A stretch of DNA of 64,000 bases from Bacteroidota bacterium (GCA_005772895.1 SXIH01000001.1:1-64000); one strand, 5' to 3'. Positions 10,888-19,624 are shown, counted from the first letter of the stretch. Numbers and translations: made by a program. Notes: a model not told the origin generated them from the letters alone.

Positions 10888-10930
10888 TCACCCTGGTTTC
10901 ACTTAATGATTCATGGGGTGATTTTTATTA
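10888..10930 (+). terminator. Probable terminator after T9SS cargo block
   Basis: A TCACCC / GGGTGA stem with wobble extension and a large loop is followed by TTTTTATTATTT. It is moderately convincing because the loop is long. Confidence 0.5.
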
Positions 10931-10959
10931 TTTCTCTTACTGAAAAAATCAAGCTTTGC

Positions 10960-11447
10960 TCATCTCTTATTTTCTACTAGACCTCTTAATTTTTTCTCCG
11001 CTTTTTGTAATATTTCAATAGACTTTGATGTTCGATCTCTAAAACTTTCAAACTGAGTATTGAAGTTTTTTACTTCATTGCTTACATCATTTAGTTTCAC
11101 TCTAGCCTTTTTACAAAAATTTAATATTTCACCAGTAAATGGAACAGTTTTAAATTTTGATAATAGTGCTTCTATAGTTGTGCTATAAGTTCTGCATTTA
11201 CCATGTGAATATTTGTATTTTCTTCGAGCATTTTTTGATACGTTTTAATATAATTATCTATGAAGACGTAAAATTCATCATCCCATCTTTTTTCTCCAAG
11301 TTGAGTTGCAATTTCCATAGCAATCATGGATAATCTATCTGGGATATGATCAATTATTGTAAAATAGATACGAGAACAGAATAAAATGAAGTGGCAAGTA
11401 GATATAAAAAGTGTATGCAAGAACGGTTGATTGAGGAATATTGGCAA
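10960..11447 (-). pseudogene. Frameshifted hypothetical gene
   Basis: The leftward upstream frame codes for ...MEIATQLGEKRWDDEF and stops at 11172 after AELIAQL. From about the same point a second frame (-1) stays open to 10960. It encodes a convincing helical protein (IEALLSKFKTVPFTGEI, KKARVKLNDVSNEVKNF, ILQKAEKKLRGLVENKR) but has no start codon of its own. The simplest reading is one gene of about 150 residues broken by a single-base indel near 11170-11185. The true start is uncertain; the Met at 11327 is more plausible than 11447. I do not recognise the family. Confidence 0.5.
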
Positions 11448-11497
11448 AGCACTCAGTCGAAATGCTCACATACTGAATTTATCTACTAAAGTCCATT

Positions 11498-12913
11498 TTA
11501 ATGAAATTTTAATAAATTGAGTTTAAAATTTTCAACTTTACCACTATCCTTTGAATAATACGCTTGATAAAAATTAAATTCTTTACGTTTATTTTTTTTG
11601 CACTTACTTTCTATAATCTTCATAATTTTAATCTTATCAAGTGTAGAAGTCTTCATGCCAAAAATGATTCCTTCTAAATCATTGAAGCCATATTTTAGTT
11701 TTCTGTTACTTGAGTGTTTATAATCTGTGAATCCGCCATCAATAACCAGTCTATACTCTTTTTCATAACTCCACTCACTGAGTTTAACACTAAAGCTGTC
11801 ATAGAAATTTTTCCAATATGCCTCTCTCCAAGAAGGTTCTTCATTATTTAAATGGTCGCCACAAGAACTCAAGTTGCCTGCTTCGTCAGAGTACCAAAGA
11901 GCTTTTAACTCAATTTTGCTCATGCGCCCGATTGACCTAAAAAAGTCAATTTCTACATGTTTATTGTGGTAGTTAATCTGCCTAAATGCATGAGGTCTCA
12001 TCCCTACAACTAGACCGGAACCGTTATGACCATAAACAGTGTTAAGATGGAGTTCAAAATTTTCTGCATTTTTGATGGTCTTAAATTTGAGGCATACTCC
12101 TCTATGATTATCTCCATAATGCCCCCAAATCGCAGAGTTGCTTATATCCAATAGAAATGAGGCGGAATACCAATCGGGATAAATTAGTGATTCTAGCTTT
12201 AAAATATAATTTTCAGGAAATTCAGAAATTAAAAATGATATATTGGAATTCAATTTGCCTGATTGGTTATATTTTGTTAAAAGTTTAACTTGTTGATTTA
12301 CCATGCTTGTAATTTGAAAAAGATTTTCAGTTAAATTTTTATGCTTGCTATTTTCTTTTTCCATCCTGTTTACTAGTCCAACAAATCCGCCATCTTTTAG
12401 CAAAGTATCGTAATTTGGTAAGCCTATTGAGAAAATATCTTTTTCAATAAATCTTCTTTCATGATAAGATTTCGATATTGAACTCATAACAAACGGATGA
12501 AGCAATTCTAAATAGGAAAGCAACTCGACTCTTCGTATAGGGCTTGTCCTTCCCGCCATTGCACTTGAAAAGTCCTTAATAAATTCATAGCTAAATACAT
12601 TATCAATTATTTGCTGAATCATAGATTTGTATTCGGGAGTTTTATACGCTTCCCTTATCGGAGCTGGAAAAATATTGACTTCTGTAAGTTTTTCCTTTTC
12701 ATTTAATAAAATTGTTTGACCAAATGTATTTTCTGCGCTTCTAATGTAATTAAGCAAGAAGTTCTTCCACACAATTACATCTCCTTTCCAAAACAAATCT
12801 TTATACCCCTCCATAGGGTCATTTAATTCTTCTTGAGAAGCAAAATATATTTCTTGATTTTCTAATTCGTTGAATTTGTCAAGCAAGGAACTGATATTTC
12901 TAAATCTATACAT
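11498..12913 (-). CDS. DUF2971-family protein
   Basis: The 471-residue soluble protein has the DUF2971 layout. An N-terminal segment resembles YRF...IYFASQEELNDPMEGY. A central block reads AIWGHYGDNHRGVCLKF, and a C-terminal block reads LSEWSYEKEYRLVI. A helical insert of about 200 residues separates the first two. DUF2971 proteins are frequent in genomic islands and sporadic across bacteria; their biochemical role is not settled as far as I know. The gene stands alone here, upstream of the broken ORF. Host defence is possible but rests only on location. Confidence 0.75.
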   Translation of the reverse strand: MYRFRNISSLLDKFNELENQEIYFASQEELNDPMEGYKDLFWKGDVIVWKNFLLNYIRSAENTFGQTILLNEKEKLTEVNIFPAPIREAYKTPEYKSMIQQIIDNVFSYEFIKDFSSAMAGRTSPIRRVELLSYLELLHPFVMSSISKSYHERRFIEKDIFSIGLPNYDTLLKDGGFVGLVNRMEKENSKHKNLTENLFQITSMVNQQVKLLTKYNQSGKLNSNISFLISEFPENYILKLESLIYPDWYSASFLLDISNSAIWGHYGDNHRGVCLKFKTIKNAENFELHLNTVYGHNGSGLVVGMRPHAFRQINYHNKHVEIDFFRSIGRMSKIELKALWYSDEAGNLSSCGDHLNNEEPSWREAYWKNFYDSFSVKLSEWSYEKEYRLVIDGGFTDYKHSSNRKLKYGFNDLEGIIFGMKTSTLDKIKIMKIIESKCKKNKRKEFNFYQAYYSKDSGKVENFKLNLLKFH

Positions 12914-13048
12914 TTGAGTGTGAATTTTAAAATCGACCCTGAAAGTTTTAACTATTCTATTACAACCGGTATTTTGGAAATAACAATTGTCTAATATAAT
13001 GAAGATAAAAAGGGAAATAAAAAAAGATAATTAAATGAACTGAATAGT

Positions 13049-13924
13049 TCATAACGGATTAATGTCGTTTTCTCCATTATCTTCTTGAAGGATAAGATTA
13101 TTAATGGCTCCAAAAAGAATTTTGGTCTCACCAGTAACTTTATGAGTAATTGTTACAAATGCAGATGGTTCTACAGTGGCCCCAGATATTTCGTTTTTAA
13201 TTTCTTCATAACAATTGTGCACCATCTTAAGAACTGAGTACTGCGCCCAAATAACGGGAACGATATAAAACAATTTATCTGACCCCTTTTGTTTATTGTA
13301 TCTTTTTTTCTTCAGTTTACGAATAAGTATTTTTTTGAGCTTGTCTGCTGTTAGGTCAACAATATCATCGAGTCCTTGAATGTTATATACTTCAACCAAA
13401 AGCGTGAACTTGTCATTTTTAACAGTAAAATCAATTGTTGTGGTCTCACCATCTTCCGGAACTAACGGTTCTTCTGTTTGTTGTAATACAAATCCTGAGC
13501 TTTTCAAATTATTTAGGACTGCGAGCTCACCTACATAATTCAGATATCTTGCATCCATTGATACAAGCATGTTATATATTGTTTTAGGAAGTAGCTTCCT
13601 TTCTCGCTCATCCGTTTTCGCAATCAAATCAAGAAAAATTGTATTGATAAACCGCACTAGGTTTACAAAAGTTCTATCTCCTGTGACTAATCTTGCAACG
13701 ATGTCAAGAAAACATGCTTCGAAAAATATTTTATCTTCTGGAGAAAGAGCATCTACTTGGCGCTTACGAGAAAGTTGAGTCTCTCTATATTTTAATGCAA
13801 TATAATCCCATTTTACTTCTTCCTCTTCGCCATTTAATAGGAGATGAATAGCGGGCATATAGTTTCTTAGATTATCCCGAATATAAATCGGCATATTCTC
13901 TATACTTTCCTCAACTGTTTGCAT
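13049..13924 (-). CDS. Hypothetical protein, possible PD-(D/E)XK-like fold
   Basis: I do not recognise this 291-residue protein. The N-terminal 130 residues look helical. From residue 130 the pattern VGE133LAVL, TTTID165FTV and LLVE178VY180 resembles the helix-E, strand-D, strand-ExK arrangement of PD-(D/E)XK nucleases, but the usual Lys is Tyr. A basic stretch (KKILIRKLKKKRYNKQKGSDK) follows. It starts seven bases after the stop of the 128-residue gene upstream, so the two form a unit driven from the palindromic promoter region at 14324-14348. Nuclease activity is a guess. Confidence 0.6.
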   Translation of the reverse strand: MQTVEESIENMPIYIRDNLRNYMPAIHLLLNGEEEEVKWDYIALKYRETQLSRKRQVDALSPEDKIFFEACFLDIVARLVTGDRTFVNLVRFINTIFLDLIAKTDERERKLLPKTIYNMLVSMDARYLNYVGELAVLNNLKSSGFVLQQTEEPLVPEDGETTTIDFTVKNDKFTLLVEVYNIQGLDDIVDLTADKLKKILIRKLKKKRYNKQKGSDKLFYIVPVIWAQYSVLKMVHNCYEEIKNEISGATVEPSAFVTITHKVTGETKILFGAINNLILQEDNGENDINPL

Positions 13925-13931
13925 AATATTC

Positions 13932-14318
13932 CTAACTCCAAGTAAACGTTACATCACCTCTGAGTGTTGAGAAACCAACACTACAAATGTCAATTGATTC
14001 TTTACCAGCTTTTCTGCATAGTTTAGCAAGACTCTCTCCGAACTTTATTAGTAGTTTTCTGTTTCCTTTTCTGATAAAGATATTAGTCTTTACACATTCT
14101 CCGCCTGTACCAAAAAAATATACGCTCATATTTTCTTCGGCAGAATCCTTTTCATATGTATCGCATTGAATATTTTCAATGGGAAACCAAACTCGGTTAC
14201 TTGGAGTGATTTCTTGAATAGGATAAGAACAATTTTGTCTTACGTGGTTGATAGTATGCTGAAGCGCTTCGGCTTGAGTCATGCCATCCGTTTTTACAGG
14301 TGATGTAGTTATTTTCAT
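13932..14318 (-). CDS. Hypothetical protein, first gene of a two-gene unit
   Basis: I start this 128-residue protein at MKITTSPVKTDGMTQ, because the 25 residues before it in frame are hydrophobic and overlap the palindromic promoter region. It has no signal peptide or membrane helix. Visible stretches are MTQAEALQHTINHVRQ, SNRVWFPIENIQCDTYE and RKLLIKFGESLAKLCRKAG. I recognise no family. Given the seven-base gap to the next gene it may be the partner of that putative nuclease-like protein. Confidence 0.65.
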   Translation of the reverse strand: MKITTSPVKTDGMTQAEALQHTINHVRQNCSYPIQEITPSNRVWFPIENIQCDTYEKDSAEENMSVYFFGTGGECVKTNIFIRKGNRKLLIKFGESLAKLCRKAGKESIDICSVGFSTLRGDVTFTWS

Positions 14319-14323
14319 GTTAT

Positions 14324-14348
14324 TTTTTTTACTAAGGTAGTAAAAAAA
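14324..14348. promoter_or_regulatory. Perfect palindrome TTTTTTTACTA-AGG-TAGTAAAAAAA, candidate operator
   Basis: Two 11-bp perfect arms surround a three-base centre. The palindrome lies only six bases upstream of the ATG at 14318, in the 170-bp gap between divergent genes. The position and symmetry suit autoregulation of the two-gene unit by a dimeric repressor. A TTTGCACAA motif lies close by at 14385-14393. Confidence 0.55.
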
Positions 14349-14488
14349 TAAGCAAAAGAAATATAAGCTATTGATTTTAAGAATTTTGCACAATTGATTG
14401 TTAAAAACTGAAACAATCGTTTTAAGAAAATCGTAAGCCCTCGTTCAGGGGTAATGTTGCCTCTGTTAAAAAACAATATATATAATAA

Positions 14489-14845
14489 ATGACAAATGAG
14501 AGTGCATTAAAAATTAAACAACTTTATGGAGAGTTGAATTACATGAGTTCATCATATGTAATTGAACGTACAGTAGGACAAATCCTTGAACTTTTGCAAG
14601 AGTTACAAGGAGATGAAGCCTATAGAGAAACAGCTATCCGTGCTTATGTGGAGTTAGACCATACAGCCGGTAAAGAGGTGAAATGGAACAATTCTGCATA
14701 TGACGCTATGAATAAGCGTAATGCGGCAAAAGTTCGCACAAATGAATATTATAAGTCTGCCGAAAGTCTACTTGAACAAGTATTCTTGGACATTCATATG
14801 ATTTTCCATGTGGAAGATGAGCCTGAGGCAGTAAAGCCTAGCTAA
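14489..14845 (+). CDS. Hypothetical small soluble protein
   Basis: The 118-residue, mostly helical protein (IKQLYGELNYMSSSYVIERT, ILELLQELQGDEAYRETAI) has a polar C-terminus. It has no signal peptide and I recognise no family. It is transcribed divergently from the two-gene unit at 13049-14318 and is followed by a terminator. A regulatory or antitoxin-like role is possible but unsupported. Confidence 0.6.
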   Translation: MTNESALKIKQLYGELNYMSSSYVIERTVGQILELLQELQGDEAYRETAIRAYVELDHTAGKEVKWNNSAYDAMNKRNAAKVRTNEYYKSAESLLEQVFLDIHMIFHVEDEPEAVKPS

Positions 14846-14880
14846 AGAATAAATTTTATCGAAAATAATTAGATACCTAG

Positions 14881-14961
14881 AGCCCCTTAACTGGGGCTTC
14901 GGGCTTCTAAAGCAATTGATATTAAAAGAAAAGAAGCCAACTTGGCTCCTTTTCTTTTTTT
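14881..14961. terminator. Two hairpins between convergent genes
   Basis: The first is AGCCCC/GGGGCT with a six-base loop at 14881-14898. The second at 14929-14952 is AAAAGAAGCCAA/TTGGCTCCTTTT, followed by TTTTCTTTTTTT on the plus strand and matched by A-runs on the other side. The pair can stop both the 118-residue gene and the leftward HEPN gene. Confidence 0.7.
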
Positions 14962-15072
14962 GTAATTTCCAAATTTTAGACCTGCGTAATTAAGACATCC
15001 AAAAGGAAGGAGCTTCTTTTGTTAGAATATAATGGCAACGAATAGAAATAAATAAATTCATATATCTAGTAT

Positions 15073-16590
15073 TTAAATTATTTGATAAAGGTGGTCGGTT
15101 ATCTTTTCTTTTTCATTCAATTGATGCCAAGCGGAATAATTAACAATGTGTCCTCTATATCCAACGTATTTTAAAAGTAAACAATTTATCATAAAGTGAA
15201 AACGCTTCGTGATGTAAACTATTTCCCTCTCTTTTTCTGACAATTCTTTTTCACCAAAAGGTGAGGTTCCGTGCAAAAATTTATTTCGGTGATTTAATAT
15301 TTCTAAATCTTCTTTCTTTAGTTTGATCCCGACTAATTCAAATGGAATTGATAATTTCTTAGAATTTGTTGGCTTATTCATGTCATTTATTTTTGACTCC
15401 AAAGTGTTTTTTGAAGAATCGGATAAGAATTCACTATATTCATTTAATACATCCTTCATTTTAGAGAAAATTTTACTGGCTAATTTTTTATCAGCGATTG
15501 GATTTATTTTGTCTTTATTTTCTTCGTATATAACGTTTGTTAATGTTTCTAGTGCAAGTGAATAGATTGAAGCTCGGAGTAATATAAATTTGGATTGGTT
15601 TCCCTCAAGAATTAATAGAGTACAACGTGCGATTGTTTCGTTTGTGCATAATATTTCACATAGCTTTGAAAACAATTCAGTACTTAACCTAAGTGGAATA
15701 TTTTGCAATACATGTTCATGTCCTAGTTTGGTAACATATTCTTTAAATCTAAAGGGATTAAAAAGTGCAGAGTTTGATATAATCGATTTTTCTTGGAGTT
15801 CAAAAGATATATTCTCTACAAAAGTTACATTATCATGTTGTATTACCTGATAATAATATTCTTTCTGGTAAAGATTACCGGTAATAAAACCAAGTCCTAG
15901 AATTATGGCTTTGGTGTTTTTCTTGAATTCAATAAAAAGATTTTGTTCAACCCCGTCAATAAAGCAATATTTTTTTTTCGTGTCATCATTTTCATAAGTA
16001 AATAGGTGGTAGTTTTTCCCTTTTACTTTTATATCAATAAGACCGGCACCTTTGGTCCATTGGTTTATTTTTACACTTTTATACTCAAAAAGGCCTAAAT
16101 CTATTTTTTCTTCTATTGGAATGACAAGTCTTAATATATTATTGTCAAAATCTTCATCTAATCCTTTTTGTATTCTTTTTGAGTAAGTTGTTAGAACTTG
16201 CGGTTCACCTATATTTAAAGTGATTTTACTTATAGAGTTTCCCTTAATTAGAAAATTTTTTCTGCTACTTTCTAATATAATATTTTCATGTATACCAAAT
16301 TTTTCAGGATTTTGATTAAATGTGTGATCGTGTAATTTTTCTAAAAAAAATTTGCAACAAACTTCTCCATTAGGTTCTTTTATCGTTGTAGCAATAGCTT
16401 TATCAATTGGAAATCCTGGTAATTTTACCTTGTAAGCATATTCTTCATGTAAACTTTCAATTGCTTCTATTGACCAGTCAACAGATTTTATGTAGGCAGC
16501 ATCTATTGTTTTGCCGTCAGAAGGAGATTTTTCCATGAGAATTTTTGAGTCTAAAATAACAAATCGAGAAATAGGAGTTGATACTAACAA
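15073..16590 (-). CDS. HEPN-domain protein, ApeA-like candidate anti-phage effector
   Basis: The 505-residue protein has a beta-rich N-terminal half (about 1-270) and a helical C-terminal half. The C-terminal part contains HR435N436KFLH440G, which matches the RNase HEPN signature R-[N/D/H]-x3-4-H, with a further helix (FHFMINCLLLKYVGYRG) after it. A beta-rich N-terminal domain followed by a C-terminal HEPN with an RN...HG motif is the layout of ApeA-type abortive-infection proteins, from memory of that family. The predicted role is an RNase or tRNase that shuts down infected cells. It is a single gene with no obvious antitoxin beside it. The motif is visible; the family call is inference. Confidence 0.6.
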   Translation of the reverse strand: MLVSTPISRFVILDSKILMEKSPSDGKTIDAAYIKSVDWSIEAIESLHEEYAYKVKLPGFPIDKAIATTIKEPNGEVCCKFFLEKLHDHTFNQNPEKFGIHENIILESSRKNFLIKGNSISKITLNIGEPQVLTTYSKRIQKGLDEDFDNNILRLVIPIEEKIDLGLFEYKSVKINQWTKGAGLIDIKVKGKNYHLFTYENDDTKKKYCFIDGVEQNLFIEFKKNTKAIILGLGFITGNLYQKEYYYQVIQHDNVTFVENISFELQEKSIISNSALFNPFRFKEYVTKLGHEHVLQNIPLRLSTELFSKLCEILCTNETIARCTLLILEGNQSKFILLRASIYSLALETLTNVIYEENKDKINPIADKKLASKIFSKMKDVLNEYSEFLSDSSKNTLESKINDMNKPTNSKKLSIPFELVGIKLKKEDLEILNHRNKFLHGTSPFGEKELSEKEREIVYITKRFHFMINCLLLKYVGYRGHIVNYSAWHQLNEKEKITDHLYQII

Positions 16591-16687
16591 GTATACGAAA
16601 ATATAAGTTTAAAATGAAGTGATATAATAATATTAATGCCTTATTAATCTATTCCTCTTGATATACATGTCAAAAATAATTATCGTG

Positions 16688-16695
16688 TATCTTTG
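16688..16695 (+). promoter_or_regulatory. TAnnTTTG -7 box (TATCTTTG)
   Basis: This exact -7 consensus lies inside the longest in-frame ORF (from 16658) and four bases before the next in-frame ATG at 16700. It argues for 16700 as the real start. Confidence 0.5.
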
Positions 16696-16699
16696 CATT

Positions 16700-17788
16700 A
16701 TGTATAATTTAGCTAAACTACTTACTGACGAACCTGAAAAGCTAGAGCGGCTTATTATTTTGTTTTTAAAACTCCTGATTACCTTTACAGCAACAGCATT
16801 GGTTTTTGGATATGACATATCAATATCTTCATTAATAGATAATCCAATCCCTAAAACATACTCAGCAAGTAAACTGGTTTATTTTTTCACTTCACTAATT
16901 CTAATATGGTTTTTTTTATGGAGTGTTGTTGCCGAATTAATCCTTTATGAACTTCCTGTTTGGCTTTGTTCAAGAACTGGAGATAAAAGAAGAACCCTAT
17001 TGGAGATGTTGCATATTTTAGATGTGATAAAAATGAATTCCCTCTTCACGGATAAACCGATAATTAGACCTGGAAAATATATTATTCCTTTTACCGAGGT
17101 ATTAAAAGAACAACAAGAAAGCCGGTTTATTGATAAAAGCACGAGTCGTTTACGTCAATATTACATAATCTCAATTGCTACATTCATTCTTCTTTTGTTG
17201 GTAAAGGACATAACACTTTCCTGTGGAAAAATAATAGGCTGTGTTTTGTTGATATTACTTCTTTTTAAAGTTTGTGTTTATTTTAACAAAATGAAGTCTT
17301 ATATAAATGATAATTCTGAAGAGCTTATAAGAGAATTTGAGCCAATGTCTTATTCAAGAAAGGTTCATTCAGCGATAAGAGAAAATAAAACAATAAGTGA
17401 AAATTATCAACTCCCCCAAAGTGGGTGGGGTAAAGAAGTAATCAATTTAAAACCAGAAATTTCCGAATTGCTTCCTACCAGAAAGTATTTTCCTAAGCAA
17501 ATAAAATTTATCCCAGCTTTTCACTGGAATAATACATTAGGACAAGAACTGATGATGGATGGTCTTTCCAAGAGAAGTAAGAAGGATGTCAATTTGGATT
17601 GTTTGACGTTATTTATTAGTAATATAAGCCCAACTGATACAATGAGCGCTATGGTTATGTCTCAAAAGTCGATAGTGTATATTTATGCTAATAGTGAAGA
17701 AGAAATTTTTAGTGGACTTGAGGAAGCATTCTTTAAAATAAAAAAACAAAATTTTAACAAGGAGATTACCAATGGCGGATCGGTATAA
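16700..17788 (+). CDS. Hypothetical membrane protein with soluble C-terminal domain
   Basis: I choose the start MYNLAKLLTDEPEKLERL (362 residues) because a -7 box sits just upstream of it. There are two N-terminal hydrophobic segments (LLITFTATALVFGY; LVYFFTSLILIWFFLWSVVAELIL) and a second pair near residues 145-200 (YYIISIATFILLLLVKDI; IGCVLLILLLFKVCVYF). After these, a soluble domain of about 150 residues follows (FIPAFHWNNTLGQELMMDGL, SIVYIYANSEEEIFSGLEEAF). I recognise no family. It is transcribed divergently from the HEPN gene across about 109 bases. An envelope-associated role is likely; more cannot be said. Confidence 0.65.
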   Translation: MYNLAKLLTDEPEKLERLIILFLKLLITFTATALVFGYDISISSLIDNPIPKTYSASKLVYFFTSLILIWFFLWSVVAELILYELPVWLCSRTGDKRRTLLEMLHILDVIKMNSLFTDKPIIRPGKYIIPFTEVLKEQQESRFIDKSTSRLRQYYIISIATFILLLLVKDITLSCGKIIGCVLLILLLFKVCVYFNKMKSYINDNSEELIREFEPMSYSRKVHSAIRENKTISENYQLPQSGWGKEVINLKPEISELLPTRKYFPKQIKFIPAFHWNNTLGQELMMDGLSKRSKKDVNLDCLTLFISNISPTDTMSAMVMSQKSIVYIYANSEEEIFSGLEEAFFKIKKQNFNKEITNGGSV

Positions 17789-17804
17789 ATAATTGATGCG
17801 TGTG

Positions 17805-17831
17805 AAGGTGTCATGAGGTAGGACACACCTT
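17805..17831. repeat. Inverted repeat AAGGTGT / ACACCTT
   Basis: Two 7-bp arms are separated by 13 bases, with further AT pairing outside (AAATAATT and AATTATTT). It follows the membrane-protein gene and may act as a weak terminator. Confidence 0.35.
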
Positions 17832-17923
17832 AATTATTTGCAATTTCAAAATTATATCCGAACCTGAAGAAAACAATATTAAATGCGCAACCATATAGCT
17901 ATAAAACTTCAAAATGAAATGTC

Positions 17924-19099
17924 ATGGAAATAACAGCGGAATTAAAAAGTGATTTATTGATTGAAGAACTCAACAAATCAGGATGGGTTTATTTAACTGA
18001 CCAAACTGAGGAACAGTTAAATGAAATTGTTGATTCATTGGGCGAAAATATATTCACAACAGATGTTGTTGTGAAGTCGGAGAGCAAATCAATGGTTCAG
18101 TCTTCAAGTGGGCTTAGTTTTCATACGGATCATCCGAAAGCAAAGTATATTGTCTGGTTTTGTTATAAGCAAACAGATATTGGTGGAGATACACTCTTAG
18201 TTGATGGAGATAAAGTTTTTCAACAGCTTTCATCTGAGGAACAAGCAGAACTACATAAAATTAACTGTTTTGAACATAAAATATTCACTGACGATCTTCA
18301 GTATTATCCACTAGTAGAAACAGAAAATGGTGAAAGGAAATTTTATTTTTCTTATTGGCTTGTAAAAGCTACTGACAAACAGAATCCGGCACTTGTTCGT
18401 TTTCGGGAACTATTGGAGTCTAGCGAATCTATTAAATTGAGATTAAAGCCCAATGATATTCTTATTATTGATAATCACCGGATTTTTCATAGTAGGACGA
18501 AAATATCGGGTAATCAAGATAGACATCTCAGAAGATTTTGGATTTCAAAAAACACTTTTTACAAACAATTAAAATCTATACAAATGGCAACAGCAACATT
18601 GACACTTCCATCGCCAATTGCTCAAGACAGAATTTCTTTTCTTATTGGCAAACGCATTGATGCAGATATTGCATCAATTGATCTTGAAATGATAAAAATG
18701 AAGTTAGGAGAAGAGAAAGAGGGAATCGGTTGGACAATAGATCAAATTGAAGATGCAGAAATAGAATACAAGCGCTATTTGCATCTTACTAGACATTTTC
18801 CATATCCAACCTATAGTGTTGTACCTAATAAAATAATGGATACGTTTTGGCATTACCATATACTTGATACAAGGGCATACCACAAAGATTGCAATGAAGT
18901 TTTTGGTCACTATTTACATCATTTTCCATATTTCGGTCTGCGTGGTGATGATGATGCTATTGAGTTAAAAAAGCAATTTGAAAAGACTAAAGAATATTAT
19001 TTGCAATCTTTCGGTGAAGCTTTGGCACGAGATAGAGAAGCTGACTGTTGGCACGATTGTGAGAATCGTTGTCATAATGCTTGTTCAGAAGGAAAATAA
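17924..19099 (+). CDS. TauD/TfdA-like Fe(II)/2-oxoglutarate dioxygenase fused to GRDP-like domain
   Basis: Residues about 1-215 have the TauD-family pattern: FH67TD69HP gives the first two iron ligands, GGDTLLVDG follows, NHRIFH189SRT gives the third, and RHLRRFWIS carries the 2-oxoglutarate-binding Arg. Residues about 225-370 resemble the glycine-rich-domain-protein-like family (PNKIMDTFWHYHILDTRAYHKDCNEVFGHYLHHFPYFG). The last 17 residues carry Cys at 375, 379, 383 and 387, an exact four-residue period that could bind metal or be modified. The substrate is unknown. The fusion is unusual in my experience. The gene stands alone and is followed by a strong terminator. Confidence 0.8.
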   Translation: MEITAELKSDLLIEELNKSGWVYLTDQTEEQLNEIVDSLGENIFTTDVVVKSESKSMVQSSSGLSFHTDHPKAKYIVWFCYKQTDIGGDTLLVDGDKVFQQLSSEEQAELHKINCFEHKIFTDDLQYYPLVETENGERKFYFSYWLVKATDKQNPALVRFRELLESSESIKLRLKPNDILIIDNHRIFHSRTKISGNQDRHLRRFWISKNTFYKQLKSIQMATATLTLPSPIAQDRISFLIGKRIDADIASIDLEMIKMKLGEEKEGIGWTIDQIEDAEIEYKRYLHLTRHFPYPTYSVVPNKIMDTFWHYHILDTRAYHKDCNEVFGHYLHHFPYFGLRGDDDAIELKKQFEKTKEYYLQSFGEALARDREADCWHDCENRCHNACSEGK

Positions 19100-19181
19100 A
19101 AGACCATTGAGTTTTTGATATGGACAAATATTCTATATTTGCTCTGTTAACCCTTATTTAGCCTGACTACTCACAGGCATT

Positions 19182-19214
19182 GCCCTTGCACTTAATTGTG
19201 CTGGGGCTTTTTTC
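19182..19214 (+). terminator. Rho-independent terminator
   Basis: A GCCC-TT-GCAC / GTGC-TG-GGGC stem is followed by TTTTTT. It ends the dioxygenase transcript. Confidence 0.8.
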
Positions 19215-19384
19215 TAAAAATATTTTTTTGGTAAAATTTTGAATAGTCTGAATTCGGCTGTGTTGGGAGTCCCCTAAAAGATACCCCAGGTGGTTAATAA
19301 AAGTCTGGTTTACCCCCTATATTAATTTTGAAGAATCTCATAAAAGTAGAGATTCCTACTTTTATGAAACTAGCAACAATAAAA

Positions 19385-19624
19385 CTACTTCAACTTTTCA
19401 AACCCTTCACTAAAGAAAGCTTCAAGACTAAGTTTGTGAAACTTTAATATCTTGTTTAAGCTGAGGAAAGTAATATTTGTACCAGATTCATATCTCCCAT
19501 ACTGTGCTCTAGGAATATTCGCCTCATAGGCGAAAGCTTCTTGACTTGTATAACCGGCTTTTAACCTCAGGGCTCTAATTCTGTTGCCCATTAACTTTAG
19601 GAGTTTTTCTTCTTCTTTTGTCAT
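19385..19624 (-). CDS. XRE-family helix-turn-helix regulator
   Basis: The 79-residue protein is almost entirely an HTH_3 domain: GNRIRALRLKAGYTSQEAFAYEANIPRAQYGRYESG. It is a small Cro/C1-type DNA-binding protein of the sort common on integrated elements. It is transcribed away from the lipoprotein gene across 100 bases that hold a TATATTTG box, so it may control that gene and itself. Confidence 0.88.
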   Translation of the reverse strand: MTKEEEKLLKLMGNRIRALRLKAGYTSQEAFAYEANIPRAQYGRYESGTNITFLSLNKILKFHKLSLEAFFSEGFEKLK

